From: Acetivibrio alkalicellulosi
Lineage (GTDB): Bacteria > Bacillota > Clostridia > Acetivibrionales > Acetivibrionaceae
Reading direction: 5' to 3'
DNA length: 64,000 nt
Assembly (NCBI GenBank): GCA_008125075.1
Contig: VLTH01000002.1
Span: forward strand, 831,688-895,687
Shown: positions 16,909 to 26,101 of the stretch, one piece after another
Position numbering within the stretch: position 1 is the first letter of the stretch
Layout of the letters: every line of letters starts with the position of its first letter
Position numbers and translations under genes: made by a program
The notes under the pieces: generated by a model
Told to the model about the DNA's origin: nothing
Seen by the model: only the letters and a program-made list of their open reading frames with translations
Databases searched by the model: none

Positions 16909-18495
16909 TTATACATTCATACTTTTTTCTAAAGAAGCATCATCTTTAGGCTTCCAAAGACCATTGATATAGGATATTGAGAAGGATATTATGCCTAATA
17001 TGAATAATACTAATATTTTATATATTGTATCCGAACCTGACAAATCGAAAAATATAGTCTTTAATGCAGTTATTAAAAGTACAATTGATCCAAACCATCT
17101 AAAGAGTGATTGATTACTATATGATCCCCATAGGAAAAGTAGTAATGCTTGTAAAGCCCATGCTACTGATATTGTCAGTGCCATGCTAAAAACATCTAAG
17201 TTATAAAAGCTCCAAAATCTAATTATTTGTATTGTTAAAAGAAGCCCTACAATTAAGTGACTTGATATTGATGCAAAGTTTGAAAGTATATTTTGACTTA
17301 CTATTGGGTTTTCTTTTTTTGTAAAGTTAAAGGTCACTTTAATTGAAAAATAAAATCCTAAGATGGCTAATAGTAACCATGCTATACCAGACCAATTGAA
17401 TATAGGTATAAATTTGCCAAACCATATACCTGAAGGTGTTGCTATTGTTACTGTAGCCCAGTATAAACCGGTAAATATCCATATTACATAAGACACTAAT
17501 TTTAGGTAATCCTTATTCTTAATCTGTCCAACAATAAGTACACCTATAGAAATAAATGTCCACAGATAAACTGAGATAGTGTTTTTAATATCTAGGCCGC
17601 TTCCAATTTCATTAGCAGCAATAAGAAGAAATAGCAAGCCTCCATAGAAATTTACAAGGACAGGTATTGAGGTCTTCTTAGTAAGATACTGAGTTATAAA
17701 AGACACTAAAAGATATAGTATACCAATACTTCCAAGTACAAAGGAGAAATTTAAGTTTCCTGATAAAATTGGTATTGACCATAATATGAATATACCACCA
17801 TTTGTAATTCCAAGGTACAAATTAAGGCCGTCAAAATTTTTATCTTCTTTCCAGGATGATATCATAAATCCAACAACATAGAATACAAAGGCACTTAGAG
17901 CATATCTAAAAGGCATATACCATGTCTGTGGATTGAAGTAGAGATAGTACACAGTAAACAGAATCCAGGTACCTAAGAAAGGTATAAGACGTAGTTCAGA
18001 CCATTTTTTTTGAACACTTACATAAAAGAATATTGTATTTATAATTAGAAGGTATAAAAAGAGAGTAAAAACCTGATCACCCTGTGATTTCATAACGATA
18101 GGTGAAATGAGCCCGCCAATCAATGCAATATTCATTAGAATACGAAAATCATACCTGTAAGAATAAATGGAAAGTGCTAGTGTGACTGCTACCATTGCAA
18201 GAAAAACCGTCATAGGAGACCACATATTGTAATAGATACCTGCAAAGGTAAATGTAGTAAAAGCTAAGGATACACCAAGACCGCTTATGATCTGGCAAGC
18301 CATGTGTTTGCCTTTTTGATGAATTGAAGCTCCTCCAATTATAAAGCCAGCGGCTGCGATAAGTCCAATTCCTATTCTAATTTCATTTGACACCCAGCCT
18401 TGATCAACTGCAAATTTGAAAGTGTAAGAAAAGGCTATAAAAATAAATACTGCACCTAAAAGAGTTATCCAGTGTTTTTTTAGTAAATCCTTCAT
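16909..18495 (-). CDS. DUF2339 multi-pass membrane protein
   Basis: The 528-residue protein is almost all membrane helices (14 or more segments) with short loops and matches the DUF2339 family in its N-terminal half (GIGLIAAAGFIIGGASIHQKG; SGLGVSLAFTTFTFAGIYY; YRYDFRILMNIALIGGLISPIVM). DUF2339 proteins are predicted inner-membrane proteins of unknown role. AGGAG lies a few bases before the ATG. Many relatives have a cytosolic N-terminal coiled coil that is absent here. It is followed on the minus strand by nothing for 200 bases, so it is likely a single-gene unit. Confidence 0.8.
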   Translation of the reverse strand: MKDLLKKHWITLLGAVFIFIAFSYTFKFAVDQGWVSNEIRIGIGLIAAAGFIIGGASIHQKGKHMACQIISGLGVSLAFTTFTFAGIYYNMWSPMTVFLAMVAVTLALSIYSYRYDFRILMNIALIGGLISPIVMKSQGDQVFTLFLYLLIINTIFFYVSVQKKWSELRLIPFLGTWILFTVYYLYFNPQTWYMPFRYALSAFVFYVVGFMISSWKEDKNFDGLNLYLGITNGGIFILWSIPILSGNLNFSFVLGSIGILYLLVSFITQYLTKKTSIPVLVNFYGGLLFLLIAANEIGSGLDIKNTISVYLWTFISIGVLIVGQIKNKDYLKLVSYVIWIFTGLYWATVTIATPSGIWFGKFIPIFNWSGIAWLLLAILGFYFSIKVTFNFTKKENPIVSQNILSNFASISSHLIVGLLLTIQIIRFWSFYNLDVFSMALTISVAWALQALLLFLWGSYSNQSLFRWFGSIVLLITALKTIFFDLSGSDTIYKILVLFILGIISFSISYINGLWKPKDDASLEKSMNV

Positions 18496-18633
18496 TTTAA
18501 CATCTCCTTTAATTTAAAATTAACAATTCAGAAAAAATATTATAATAAGTTTTATGCTCTCTGTGTTATAGTTTAATTTTAAATTGATTTACTTGAAATT
18601 AATAGATAACTATAGTCACATAAACCCAGTCAT

Positions 18634-18663
18634 AAGTCACTTATTTTAAAGTTTAAGTGACTT
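18634..18663 (-). terminator. Hairpin downstream of the response-regulator gene
   Basis: AAGTCACTTA at 18634-18643 pairs with TAAGTGACTT at 18654-18663. On the minus strand it lies 66 bases after the regulator's stop codon, but the T-run is poor. A palindrome AGTCATATGACT is beside it. It may be a terminator of the two-component operon or a binding site upstream of the DUF2339 gene. Confidence 0.4.
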
Positions 18664-18728
18664 TAGTCATATGACTTTAGTAACACTGGAAATTTTCAAA
18701 CATGTAAAAAGGTTTGGATTGCTTATCT

Positions 18729-19376
18729 TTAAACAATATTGTTTTTAACAGCAAAAACTGCAAGTTGAGTACGATCTTTTAAGGATAATTTATCTAGAAT
18801 ATGTGATATAGTATTTTTAACAGTTCCTTCTGTAATAAACATAGTTTCTGCAATTTCTTTATTGCTTTTACCATCAACAATTAAACTTATAATGGTAAGT
18901 TCTCTATCCGTTAGATTAACATCAATTTTAGGTGAAACTGTGGGTTTTGAACTTTGACTTGCTTCTTTTTTGCATGTTAAAGTGTTGAGTGCGCTATGAT
19001 GCATTATACTAAAACCTTTTGACACACTTTTTACAGCCATTATTAACTCATCAGGAGATAAATCCTTTAATACATATCCATCAGCACCATTTTTGAGTGC
19101 TTTTGAAATATTTTCTTCATCATTAAATGTTGTCAGAATTATAACTTTAATTGTATTAAATTTAGATTTTATTAGTTTTGTACCCTCAACGCCATTACAC
19201 TCAGGCATCATAATATCCATCAACACTACATCAGGTTTAAGTTTTTCACAAAGTTTTAAGGCCTCATTTCCGTTTCCTGCAAGACCAATAACATTTATAT
19301 CTTCATCTTGTTCAATTATAAATTTTAGACTTTCTCGTAGAATAACTTGATCATCTACAAGTAAAACATTAATCAT
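18729..19376 (-). CDS. LuxR/NarL-type response regulator
   Basis: The 215-residue protein has a receiver domain (MINVLLVDDQVILRESL; phospho-acceptor aspartate in DVVLMDIMMPECNG; ILTTFND; KNGADGYVLKDL) and a C-terminal LuxR helix-turn-helix (LTDRELTIISLIVDGKSNKEIAETMFITEGTVKNTISHIL). It is the phosphorylation target of the adjacent sensor kinase and acts as a transcription factor. It is 121 bases downstream of the kinase gene, and a small hairpin (CTACC/GGTAG near 19421) lies in the gap, which could change the kinase-to-regulator ratio. The regulated genes are unknown. Confidence 0.92.
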   Translation of the reverse strand: MINVLLVDDQVILRESLKFIIEQDEDINVIGLAGNGNEALKLCEKLKPDVVLMDIMMPECNGVEGTKLIKSKFNTIKVIILTTFNDEENISKALKNGADGYVLKDLSPDELIMAVKSVSKGFSIMHHSALNTLTCKKEASQSSKPTVSPKIDVNLTDRELTIISLIVDGKSNKEIAETMFITEGTVKNTISHILDKLSLKDRTQLAVFAVKNNIV

Positions 19377-19497
19377 ATTTGATACCCCCAGTTATATTAA
19401 TATTATTCTAATTCTCTACCATCTATAAGGTAGAGTTCCTCCTATAATCTTCAGTTGGAGTAAAGTCTCTTCCTAAATCCTCAATGTTTAGCTTTAG

Positions 19498-21267
19498 CTA
19501 AAGGATTTCACTATCATACCTATCAATTAAAGGAAGATTCATTCTAATATTAAAACCACTTTCTCCATCTGAACCAAAAACTATGTTTCCGCCTATGTCT
19601 TGTACCCTTTGAGACATTGAGCTTAAGCCAAAACCTTTTTTTAAGTCAGTACATCCAATACCATCGTCAAAGATAAATAGTTCGATTGTATCACTAATAT
19701 ATCTTAGTATTATATTAACATTTTTAGCTTTACCATGTCGAAGAGAATTTGTGAGAGCTTCTTGACATACTCTAAAAATAACACTACAAACGTCTGAGGT
19801 TATATTGACTTTTTCTACATTATAACTAAAGTCAATATTTACACCTGATGGCTTAAAATCATCTACAAGTTTTTTAATAGAGCTAATAATGTCAGAATTT
19901 TTTAAATTTTCTGGTGCAAGACCTTTAATTGAACGGCGTAATTCTTTAAGGCCTTCTCGAGCTACATTAAGTGCTTCTGACAGCTTTTTTTCTGTTTCAT
20001 TTACATCTTTTTTACATGTAATGCTACTTACTTCTAATAGTGAAATAAGTAAAGTCATAGAGTGTCCTAAAGTATCATGTACATCCCTTGCAAAGCGGTT
20101 TCTCTCTTTTATTATTGATAGTTCTTCAACTGTAGAAGCATATTCTGATAGCTGTTCATTCATTGCCGTAAGTTCTGTATTTTTTTCATTAAGTTCTTCA
20201 AGGAGCTTTTTATATTCAGTTATATCGTTAAAGAGAATTATTCTACCTAAAAACTCCTGTTTCTTGCCGAATAAAGGCTGTATATTAACTCTAAAACTTC
20301 GTTTTTCAGGAGATATGATATTTATCTCGCCACTTTCGCTAATTGATTGTTCATGCTTAATTGCGTAAATTAATTTTTCGGCCTCAGGAGTCAGCATAAC
20401 ATTAGATTTTAAATTTTTAACAAACTTATTAATGTTATCATATATTTTTATTTCATCAGTACCACAAAAAGTATTTAAAAAAGATTGGTTAAAACTGTCT
20501 ATTCTATTTAAGCTATCAACAACAACTATTGATTCATTCAAATTATGAACTATTTTTCTAAAAGCAATTGGAACAATGTTTAAAAATCTATACCTAAAAA
20601 CTGCTATAGAAAACAATAAAAGAGAAAATGCGAGGCTGACAGGGGTAAAGTCAAAGTCATTGGGAAGATATTCAATATCAAATATAGTGTTTATTATAAA
20701 AACAATGTTTGCAATTATAGGTATAGTTACTGCTAATATAAGAAAAAAGGTTCTTTTTCTAGCATATCCGATATTTGAAATAGAGTGTTTTATTAGAAGT
20801 AAAGTTCCTGAAATAAGATATATGTATGAAATAATAAAATGGATCCAAAACAAAGGACCATAAACAATAGATTCCATATCGAATTGAGTATAAAACATAT
20901 TGTGATAATTATTTGTTATTAAAATCAGATATACTAGTAATGGAGGCAAAAACAAAAGATATATAAGCTTTCTTTTTCTCAAAAAACTGTTAAATGTATA
21001 TGTAAGGCAAAAAAGAAGCCATGCTAAAGCAACAAGAGATATAGCTATGTATTCATAGCATACAGCTAAGAATTTAAATGATACACTTGTAGAAAAGAGC
21101 ACCAATATATGACCGGTAGACCATATGAAAATGATAACCTGGCAAAATATGTAAATATACAATAATGGAGTTTTTTTTCCCTTCAAAACAAAAAAAACAA
21201 TCATTATTAGGGAAAGAAAAACAGATATTGATTGAAGAAATATTTTAATATCAAAATACAAATCCAT
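19498..21267 (-). CDS. Sensor histidine kinase, 7TM-PAS-HisKA_3 type
   Basis: The 589-residue membrane kinase begins with seven or eight hydrophobic segments (to about residue 225), like the histidine-kinase N-terminal 7TM sensor. A PAS domain follows (FRKIVHNLNESIVVVDSLNRIDSFNQSF to about 345), then a coiled coil (YKKLLEELNEKNTELTAMNEQL). The HisKA_3 H-box is ERNRFARDVHDTLGHSMTLL and the ATPase has RVCQEALTNSLRHGKA (N box) and FDDGIGC (G1). It phosphorylates the neighbouring LuxR-type regulator. TGAGG precedes the ATG. The signal is unknown; the 7TM part suggests a membrane-soluble or carbohydrate-like ligand at most. Confidence 0.92.
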   Translation of the reverse strand: MDLYFDIKIFLQSISVFLSLIMIVFFVLKGKKTPLLYIYIFCQVIIFIWSTGHILVLFSTSVSFKFLAVCYEYIAISLVALAWLLFCLTYTFNSFLRKRKLIYLLFLPPLLVYLILITNNYHNMFYTQFDMESIVYGPLFWIHFIISYIYLISGTLLLIKHSISNIGYARKRTFFLILAVTIPIIANIVFIINTIFDIEYLPNDFDFTPVSLAFSLLLFSIAVFRYRFLNIVPIAFRKIVHNLNESIVVVDSLNRIDSFNQSFLNTFCGTDEIKIYDNINKFVKNLKSNVMLTPEAEKLIYAIKHEQSISESGEINIISPEKRSFRVNIQPLFGKKQEFLGRIILFNDITEYKKLLEELNEKNTELTAMNEQLSEYASTVEELSIIKERNRFARDVHDTLGHSMTLLISLLEVSSITCKKDVNETEKKLSEALNVAREGLKELRRSIKGLAPENLKNSDIISSIKKLVDDFKPSGVNIDFSYNVEKVNITSDVCSVIFRVCQEALTNSLRHGKAKNVNIILRYISDTIELFIFDDGIGCTDLKKGFGLSSMSQRVQDIGGNIVFGSDGESGFNIRMNLPLIDRYDSEIL

Positions 21268-21356
21268 TTATTACCTCACAAATGAGGACAAAGTACTGTC
21301 CCAAAAACTGATTTATTACGGTGCAAGTCAAACCATTTTACGTTGGTAGTATTATT

Positions 21357-21397
21357 CTCATAAGTGTCTATTCTAATTTAGAATAGACACTTATGAG
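21357..21397 (-). terminator. Long hairpin after the argDF-GNAT genes
   Basis: CTCATAAGTGTCTATTCT at 21357-21374 pairs perfectly with its complement at 21380-21397 across a 5-base loop. On the minus strand it lies just past the GNAT stop codon and upstream of the kinase gene. There is no clear T-run, so it may be a repeat-type hairpin that also limits read-through. Confidence 0.55.
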
Positions 21398-21417
21398 TTA
21401 ATGCCCATGAATGTATA

Positions 21418-21894
21418 TTAAGTATATTCTTTTACTAGTAGAGCTCGGATATAGCCTCTTTCTTCTGATGTTGAATGTATATAGAAGCCTGAATTATAAT
21501 AAAAAGTAATAAGCTCTTTATACTTAGAGGCTGTATGCAGGTATACCCTTTTAATATTTTTTGATAGAAGAAGCTTATCAACAACGTTAATAAAAGCCTT
21601 TCCAATTCCTATATTGTGATATTTTGGAGACACACCAAATCGGCTTATATATGCATTACCTTCATTTTCAATACTAATTCTTATAGAACCTACAGGTATA
21701 CTGTCAATAATACCAATAAATACATTTTTAGTTTGTATGTCTTTTATAACATCTTCTAAAGATTCCTCAACAGGTTCTAGTGATATATTAAGTCCCGTAT
21801 CTTTGATGTACTTTTGAAAAGCTTCTTTAGTGATGCAATGAATTGCACTTGCATCACATTCTGTTGCTTTCCTTATAACAAAAGAATAATTCAT
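21418..21894 (-). CDS. GNAT acetyltransferase at the end of the arginine operon
   Basis: The 158-residue protein is a GNAT enzyme: FVIRKATECDASAIHCITKEAF opens the fold, ISRFGVSPKYHNIGIGKAFINVV is the acetyl-CoA motif, and HTASKYKELITFYYNSGFY is the C-terminal motif. Its start is 17 bases after the argF stop on the same strand, so it is translated from the argD-argF message. Given that position and the lack of argJ here, it could acetylate glutamate to start ornithine synthesis, but sequence alone does not show this. The ribosome binding site is weak (GTGGT), which fits translational coupling. Confidence 0.85.
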   Translation of the reverse strand: MNYSFVIRKATECDASAIHCITKEAFQKYIKDTGLNISLEPVEESLEDVIKDIQTKNVFIGIIDSIPVGSIRISIENEGNAYISRFGVSPKYHNIGIGKAFINVVDKLLLSKNIKRVYLHTASKYKELITFYYNSGFYIHSTSEERGYIRALLVKEYT

Positions 21895-21911
21895 AAAACA
21901 CCACTTTGTAT

Positions 21912-22838
21912 TTATTTTTTATTATCCATCAATAGTGCCATTATAGCTTTTTGAACGTGAAGTCTATTTTCTGCCTCGTCAAAAATCACTGAATTAGGAC
22001 CATCTATAATATCTTCTGTAACTTCATATCCTCTGTATGCCGGAAGACAATGAAGAAAAATAGCGTCTTCTTTAGCTTTTGAAAACAGATTGGCATTTAT
22101 CTGATAGGGCATAAATATTTTTATACGTTCATTTTTTTCAGATTCCTGCCCCATGCTTATCCAAGTGTCAGTATAGACAACATCTGCGTTTGCAACTGCT
22201 TCCACAGGATCATCAGTGAGCACCACTTTTGAACCAGATACCTTAGCATCTTCTTTAGCTTCCGATACTATTTTTTCATCACATTGATAATCTTTAGGTG
22301 AAGCAATATAAACGTCCATACCTGTTTTTGCACAACCATGTAGTAGAGAATTTGCAATGTTGTTGCCATCTCCAACATATGCAAGCTTTAACCCTTTTAG
22401 TGTTTTTTTATACTCATATATTGTAAAAAGATCAGCTAAAATTTGACATGGATGCATTAAATCAGTAAGACCGTTTATAACAGGTATACTTCCGTACTTA
22501 GCCAATTCCTCTACATCACTATGTTTAAAAGTACGAATCATTATGCCGTCAATATATCTTGAAAGAACCTGAGCAGTGTCATATATCGACTCGCCTCTTC
22601 CTAGCTGAATATCACTAGAACTTAAGAACAGGGGATATCCACCTAACTGATACATCCCAGTTTCAAAAGAGACTCTGGTTCTTGTAGATGATTTTGAAAA
22701 TATCATTCCAAGGGTTTTACCACTTAATATTTGATGTGATGTGCCTTCCTTTTGCTGTTTCTTTAGTTTTTCAGATAAATTCAGTATATTTTCTATATCT
22801 TCTATTTTCAGATGGTGAAGACTAATTAAATGTTTCAT
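21912..22838 (-). CDS. argF: Ornithine carbamoyltransferase
   Basis: This 308-residue enzyme joins carbamoyl phosphate to ornithine, giving citrulline, in arginine synthesis. The carbamoyl-phosphate loop SKSSTRTRVSFETG, the motif HPCQILADL and the ornithine-side HCLPAYRG are all intact. Length matches bacterial OTCases (300-340). GGGAGG lies just before the ATG. It follows argD by 58 bases and is followed by a GNAT gene, so argD-argF-GNAT form an operon under the ArgR-like box at 24131-24172. Confidence 0.96.
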   Translation of the reverse strand: MKHLISLHHLKIEDIENILNLSEKLKKQQKEGTSHQILSGKTLGMIFSKSSTRTRVSFETGMYQLGGYPLFLSSSDIQLGRGESIYDTAQVLSRYIDGIMIRTFKHSDVEELAKYGSIPVINGLTDLMHPCQILADLFTIYEYKKTLKGLKLAYVGDGNNIANSLLHGCAKTGMDVYIASPKDYQCDEKIVSEAKEDAKVSGSKVVLTDDPVEAVANADVVYTDTWISMGQESEKNERIKIFMPYQINANLFSKAKEDAIFLHCLPAYRGYEVTEDIIDGPNSVIFDEAENRLHVQKAIMALLMDNKK

Positions 22839-22896
22839 ATCAATACCTCCCTGTAAAAAATGGTCTCTAGGCTAAGGAATGCCTGAAATATATATT

Positions 22897-24093
22897 TTAA
22901 ACGTCAGATAATATAGTATCTAACATTTCAGTTAATTTGTCAATATCTTCTTTTGATACAGTCAATGGGGGCAGCATTCTTATTATATTATTTCCAATAC
23001 TTCCAACAAGATAACCCTTATCAAAGCATTTATCTTTAATTTCAACTGCCTTGTCTACTGAAAACTGAAGTCCTATCATCAAGCCTTTTCCACGAATTTC
23101 TTTTATAAATTCATATTTTTTAGCAAGTAAAGAAAGCTTTTCAATAAAATAAGCACCCATCTTTTCAGAGTTTTCAACTAAATTTTCACTAAAGATAATA
23201 TCCATAACAGCAAGAGCAGCACTACAGGCAAGGGGATTACCTCCAAAAGTAGAGCCATGATCTCCAGGTTCAAAAGCTTCAGCTACATGGTTCTTTGCTA
23301 ACAGAGCTCCAATTGGAAAGCCTCCGCCTAAAGCTTTTGCTAGTGTAAATATATCTGGCTCAATTCCAAAGTGCTGGTATGAAAATAATTTACCTGTCCT
23401 TCCTAAGCCGCTTTGAACTTCATCAAATATAAGAAGTATGCCCTTTTCGTCACAAAGCTTTCTTACTCCCTTCATGTACTCAATAGTTGTAAGGTTAACT
23501 CCACTTTCACCTTGAATAGGTTCAATCATAACAGCACATGTAGAACTGTTGATGGTATTTCTAAGAGCGTCAAGATCGTTAATTGGAACCTTTAAAAAGC
23601 TTGGTGTAAGAGGTGAATAGGGCTTTTGATATTTATCCTGACCTGTTGCTGCAATGGTAGCAAGAGTTCGGCCATGAAAGGATTTATCTAAAGTAATTAT
23701 TTCAAACTTTTCAGGCATATTTTTTTTCTTAAAGTATATTCTTGCAAGCTTTATGGCACCTTCATTAGCTTCAGCACCGCTATTAGAAAAAAAGACTTTA
23801 TCAGCGCATGAATTTTCAACTAAAACTTGGGCTAGTTTAGATTGAGATTCAATATAATAGAGGTTTGAGCAGTGAATTAATTTTTCTGCTTGTTCTTTTA
23901 TTGCATTAACAAGCTTAGGATGGGAATGACCAACTGCGTTTACAGCTATTCCAGCAAGGAAGTCGTAATACTTTTTTCCTTCTTTATCCCAAAGATTAAT
24001 GCCTTTACCGTATTTGAAGCACACGGGGGTTCTGTTGCCAAATGTATTTATAAAGTACTTTTTATCAAGTTCAATTACATTATTTAGTTCCAT
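22897..24093 (-). CDS. argD: Acetylornithine aminotransferase
   Basis: The 398-residue class III aminotransferase transfers an amino group from glutamate to N-acetylglutamate semialdehyde, using pyridoxal phosphate. Landmarks are FSNSGAEANEGAIKLAR, the FHGRTLATIAATGQ segment, IFDEVQSGLGRTGK, and the PLP lysine in TLAKALGGGFPIGA. The late RGKGLMIGLQF is also typical. GGAGG lies before the ATG. It is the first gene of the argD-argF-GNAT operon. Related ornithine or aminobutyrate transaminases share these motifs; the arg neighbours decide the call. Confidence 0.95.
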   Translation of the reverse strand: MELNNVIELDKKYFINTFGNRTPVCFKYGKGINLWDKEGKKYYDFLAGIAVNAVGHSHPKLVNAIKEQAEKLIHCSNLYYIESQSKLAQVLVENSCADKVFFSNSGAEANEGAIKLARIYFKKKNMPEKFEIITLDKSFHGRTLATIAATGQDKYQKPYSPLTPSFLKVPINDLDALRNTINSSTCAVMIEPIQGESGVNLTTIEYMKGVRKLCDEKGILLIFDEVQSGLGRTGKLFSYQHFGIEPDIFTLAKALGGGFPIGALLAKNHVAEAFEPGDHGSTFGGNPLACSAALAVMDIIFSENLVENSEKMGAYFIEKLSLLAKKYEFIKEIRGKGLMIGLQFSVDKAVEIKDKCFDKGYLVGSIGNNIIRMLPPLTVSKEDIDKLTEMLDTILSDV

Positions 24094-24130
24094 ATATAAA
24101 ACCTCCTTACGGAATTTTACTTATAATTAT

Positions 24131-24172
24131 ACATAAAAATGCATAAAAATGCAAGACGCATTTATGAATAAA
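24131..24172 (-). promoter_or_regulatory. ArgR-like operator upstream of argD
   Basis: AATGCATAAAAATGCAAG at 24138-24155 fits the Bacillus ARG-box consensus CATGAATAAAAATKCAAK closely, and a second half-site in the other orientation (GCATTTATGAATAAA) follows. It lies 45-80 bases before the argD start. The same motif occurs upstream of argC, so an arginine repressor (ArgR/AhrC) probably controls both units. Confidence 0.65.
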
Positions 24173-24312
24173 TTTAAGGTAACTTTTCAGCCTTGACGAT
24201 TCATAAGGAGGGCATAATATTTAAGTGAAGGAAAATATAGAAAAAACATTGTGAAGCTCTTTATCTAGAAATGTAAATTGGGGGAGTTTTTGTAGCATTA
24301 TAAAAATATATA

Positions 24313-24978
24313 TTATAAGTGTTTTTTAATACAAGTTATAAACTCATTGCGAAGGTTGTTTTTTTCTTCTTCAATACTGTTAAAAAAGTTAGAAAGGCTA
24401 TTGTTATTTTCTTCTTGCATATCTGTATATTGTATTCCATAATCAATAATATCATCGTTTTTAAAAACTCTTCTGATAATTTTACCTTTAGCAGTTATAG
24501 TTTGTTTACTGGGAAGATATATAAAAATCTCAAGTTGTGTTTGAGCAGGTTCTAAAATATCTTTGCAATAAAAAGCCATACCAACAAGGCTGATATTGTG
24601 TATTATTGCAAAGTATTCTCTGACTGGATCTAGAATCCTTATATTTGAAGCAAGGTACACGTCTTGTCTTGGAAAAACCCTTATATTTTTTAGCTCTTTA
24701 ATGCTGGTTATATTTACAGTAATATAGCTTGGGAACTCAGGTTTAATATGAGTTATTTCACCTTCAAATAAATACTCAGTATGTTCATTTGCATACTTAA
24801 TATGGAGTGATTGACCTATCATTACTATATTCTCAAGATAACTACTTAAGAGGGCAATAGAAAGGGAATGATTTTCTACTTTGTATAAGATATTTTGAAT
24901 CCATACATTATTAGAAGAGAGTTTGGTGTTTATTACCATGCCTTCTTTTAGTAGTGATGAAACAATATCTTTCTTCAA
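24313..24978 (-). CDS. PilZ-domain c-di-GMP effector (YcgR-like)
   Basis: The 221-residue protein has an N-terminal YcgR-like part and a C-terminal PilZ domain. The c-di-GMP motifs are both present: RxxxR as RVFPR and (D/N)xSxxG as NISLVG. Such proteins bind cyclic di-GMP and slow motility or alter surface behaviour. The start is taken as TTG at 24978 because CCTCCT (AGGAGG on the minus strand) lies 10 bases upstream; the longer frame from 25026 would run through that site. It lies between argB and argD on the same strand but is separated from both by over 190 bases and a terminator. Confidence 0.82.
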   Translation of the reverse strand: MKKDIVSSLLKEGMVINTKLSSNNVWIQNILYKVENHSLSIALLSSYLENIVMIGQSLHIKYANEHTEYLFEGEITHIKPEFPSYITVNITSIKELKNIRVFPRQDVYLASNIRILDPVREYFAIIHNISLVGMAFYCKDILEPAQTQLEIFIYLPSKQTITAKGKIIRRVFKNDDIIDYGIQYTDMQEENNNSLSNFFNSIEEEKNNLRNEFITCIKKHL

Positions 24979-25104
24979 AAGAACCAATCCTCCTGTATAT
25001 ATAAAGTAAACATGCTTGAAACACATTGCATAACATTAAATGACTTGTTATCTTATATTCTTCTTTTTTCGCTAAAATCCTTTAAATTATATAAAAAAAA
25101 TTTA

Positions 25105-25140
25105 AATTATATTGATGAAATTAATTTCATCAATATAATT
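25105..25140 (-). terminator. Terminator after argB (36-bp perfect palindrome)
   Basis: AATTATATTGATGAAATT at 25105-25122 is followed directly by its exact complement at 25123-25140. On the minus strand it is followed by TAAATTTTTTTTATAT and lies 28 bases past the argB stop. It separates argC-argB from the PilZ gene. Confidence 0.8.
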
Positions 25141-25168
25141 GATATATTTACATAAAAACAAAAAACGT

Positions 25169-26077
25169 TTATATTTTTTCATTTCTATAATAAAGAATTT
25201 TTTCTTTCATAATCATAGTACCAATACCCCTGTTAGTGAAAATCTCCAGCAGTAGGCAATGGGGAATTCTGCCGTCAATAATATGAGTTCTTCCTACACC
25301 ACTTTCAAGTGCATCAATACACCCAAGTACTTTAGGAATCATTCCTCCACTTATTACTTCTTTTTCAATTAGCTCAATTGCTTCCTTTGATGTTAGTGCA
25401 GGAATTATGTCACCAGTATTAGTTTTTACCCCTTCTACATCAGTTAATAACATTAATTTTTCAGCTTTTAAAGCTGCTGCTATTTCTCCGGCCACAGTAT
25501 CTGCATTAATATTGTAGCTTTCCCCATTTTCCCCTACACCTATTGGAGCAACTACAGGGATGTATTCATCTTTAGCTATTAATTCAATTAATTTTGAGTT
25601 AATATTTGTTATCTTTCCTACATATCCTAGATCTATTTCTTTTCCATCAACTGTTGTTTTATATTTTTCACACTCTATAAGTCTGCCGTCAATACCACTT
25701 AAGCCTATAGCTTTGCCTCCCATTTGGTTAAGTAAAGACACTATTTCCTTATTAGTTTTACCAACTAGAACCATTTGAGCTGTTTCCATAGTATCTTTAT
25801 CAGTTACCCTAAGGCCATTTATAAAGGTACTCTTAATATTAAATTTTTTAAGAGCACTATTTATGTCAGGGCCACCACCGTGAACAACAACAGGATTCAT
25901 TCCTATATATTTAAGCAAGGTAATATCTTCAATGACAGAGTTTTTTAGTTCATCATTAATCATTGCATTACCACCATATTTAATGACTACTGTTTTGCCA
26001 AATAGCTTTTGTATATAGGGAAGAGCCTCTATTAATATTTGTGCTTTTTTTATTATAGTTTCCATCGTTACTTCCAA
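25169..26077 (-). CDS. argB: Acetylglutamate kinase
   Basis: This 302-residue amino-acid kinase phosphorylates N-acetylglutamate. Signatures are [46 protein letters not shown] and SGGMIPKV, all intact. The start is set at TTG 26077, eight bases after GGAGG; ATG 26065 is in frame but 20 bases from that site. It is 24 bases (from the chosen start) downstream of argC on the same strand. The usual partner argJ, which often lies between argC and argB in clostridia, is absent here. Confidence 0.95.
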   Translation of the reverse strand: MEVTMETIIKKAQILIEALPYIQKLFGKTVVIKYGGNAMINDELKNSVIEDITLLKYIGMNPVVVHGGGPDINSALKKFNIKSTFINGLRVTDKDTMETAQMVLVGKTNKEIVSLLNQMGGKAIGLSGIDGRLIECEKYKTTVDGKEIDLGYVGKITNINSKLIELIAKDEYIPVVAPIGVGENGESYNINADTVAGEIAAALKAEKLMLLTDVEGVKTNTGDIIPALTSKEAIELIEKEVISGGMIPKVLGCIDALESGVGRTHIIDGRIPHCLLLEIFTNRGIGTMIMKEKILYYRNEKI

Positions 26078-26101
26078 CTTTAGTACCTCCAAAATTATTT
26101 A

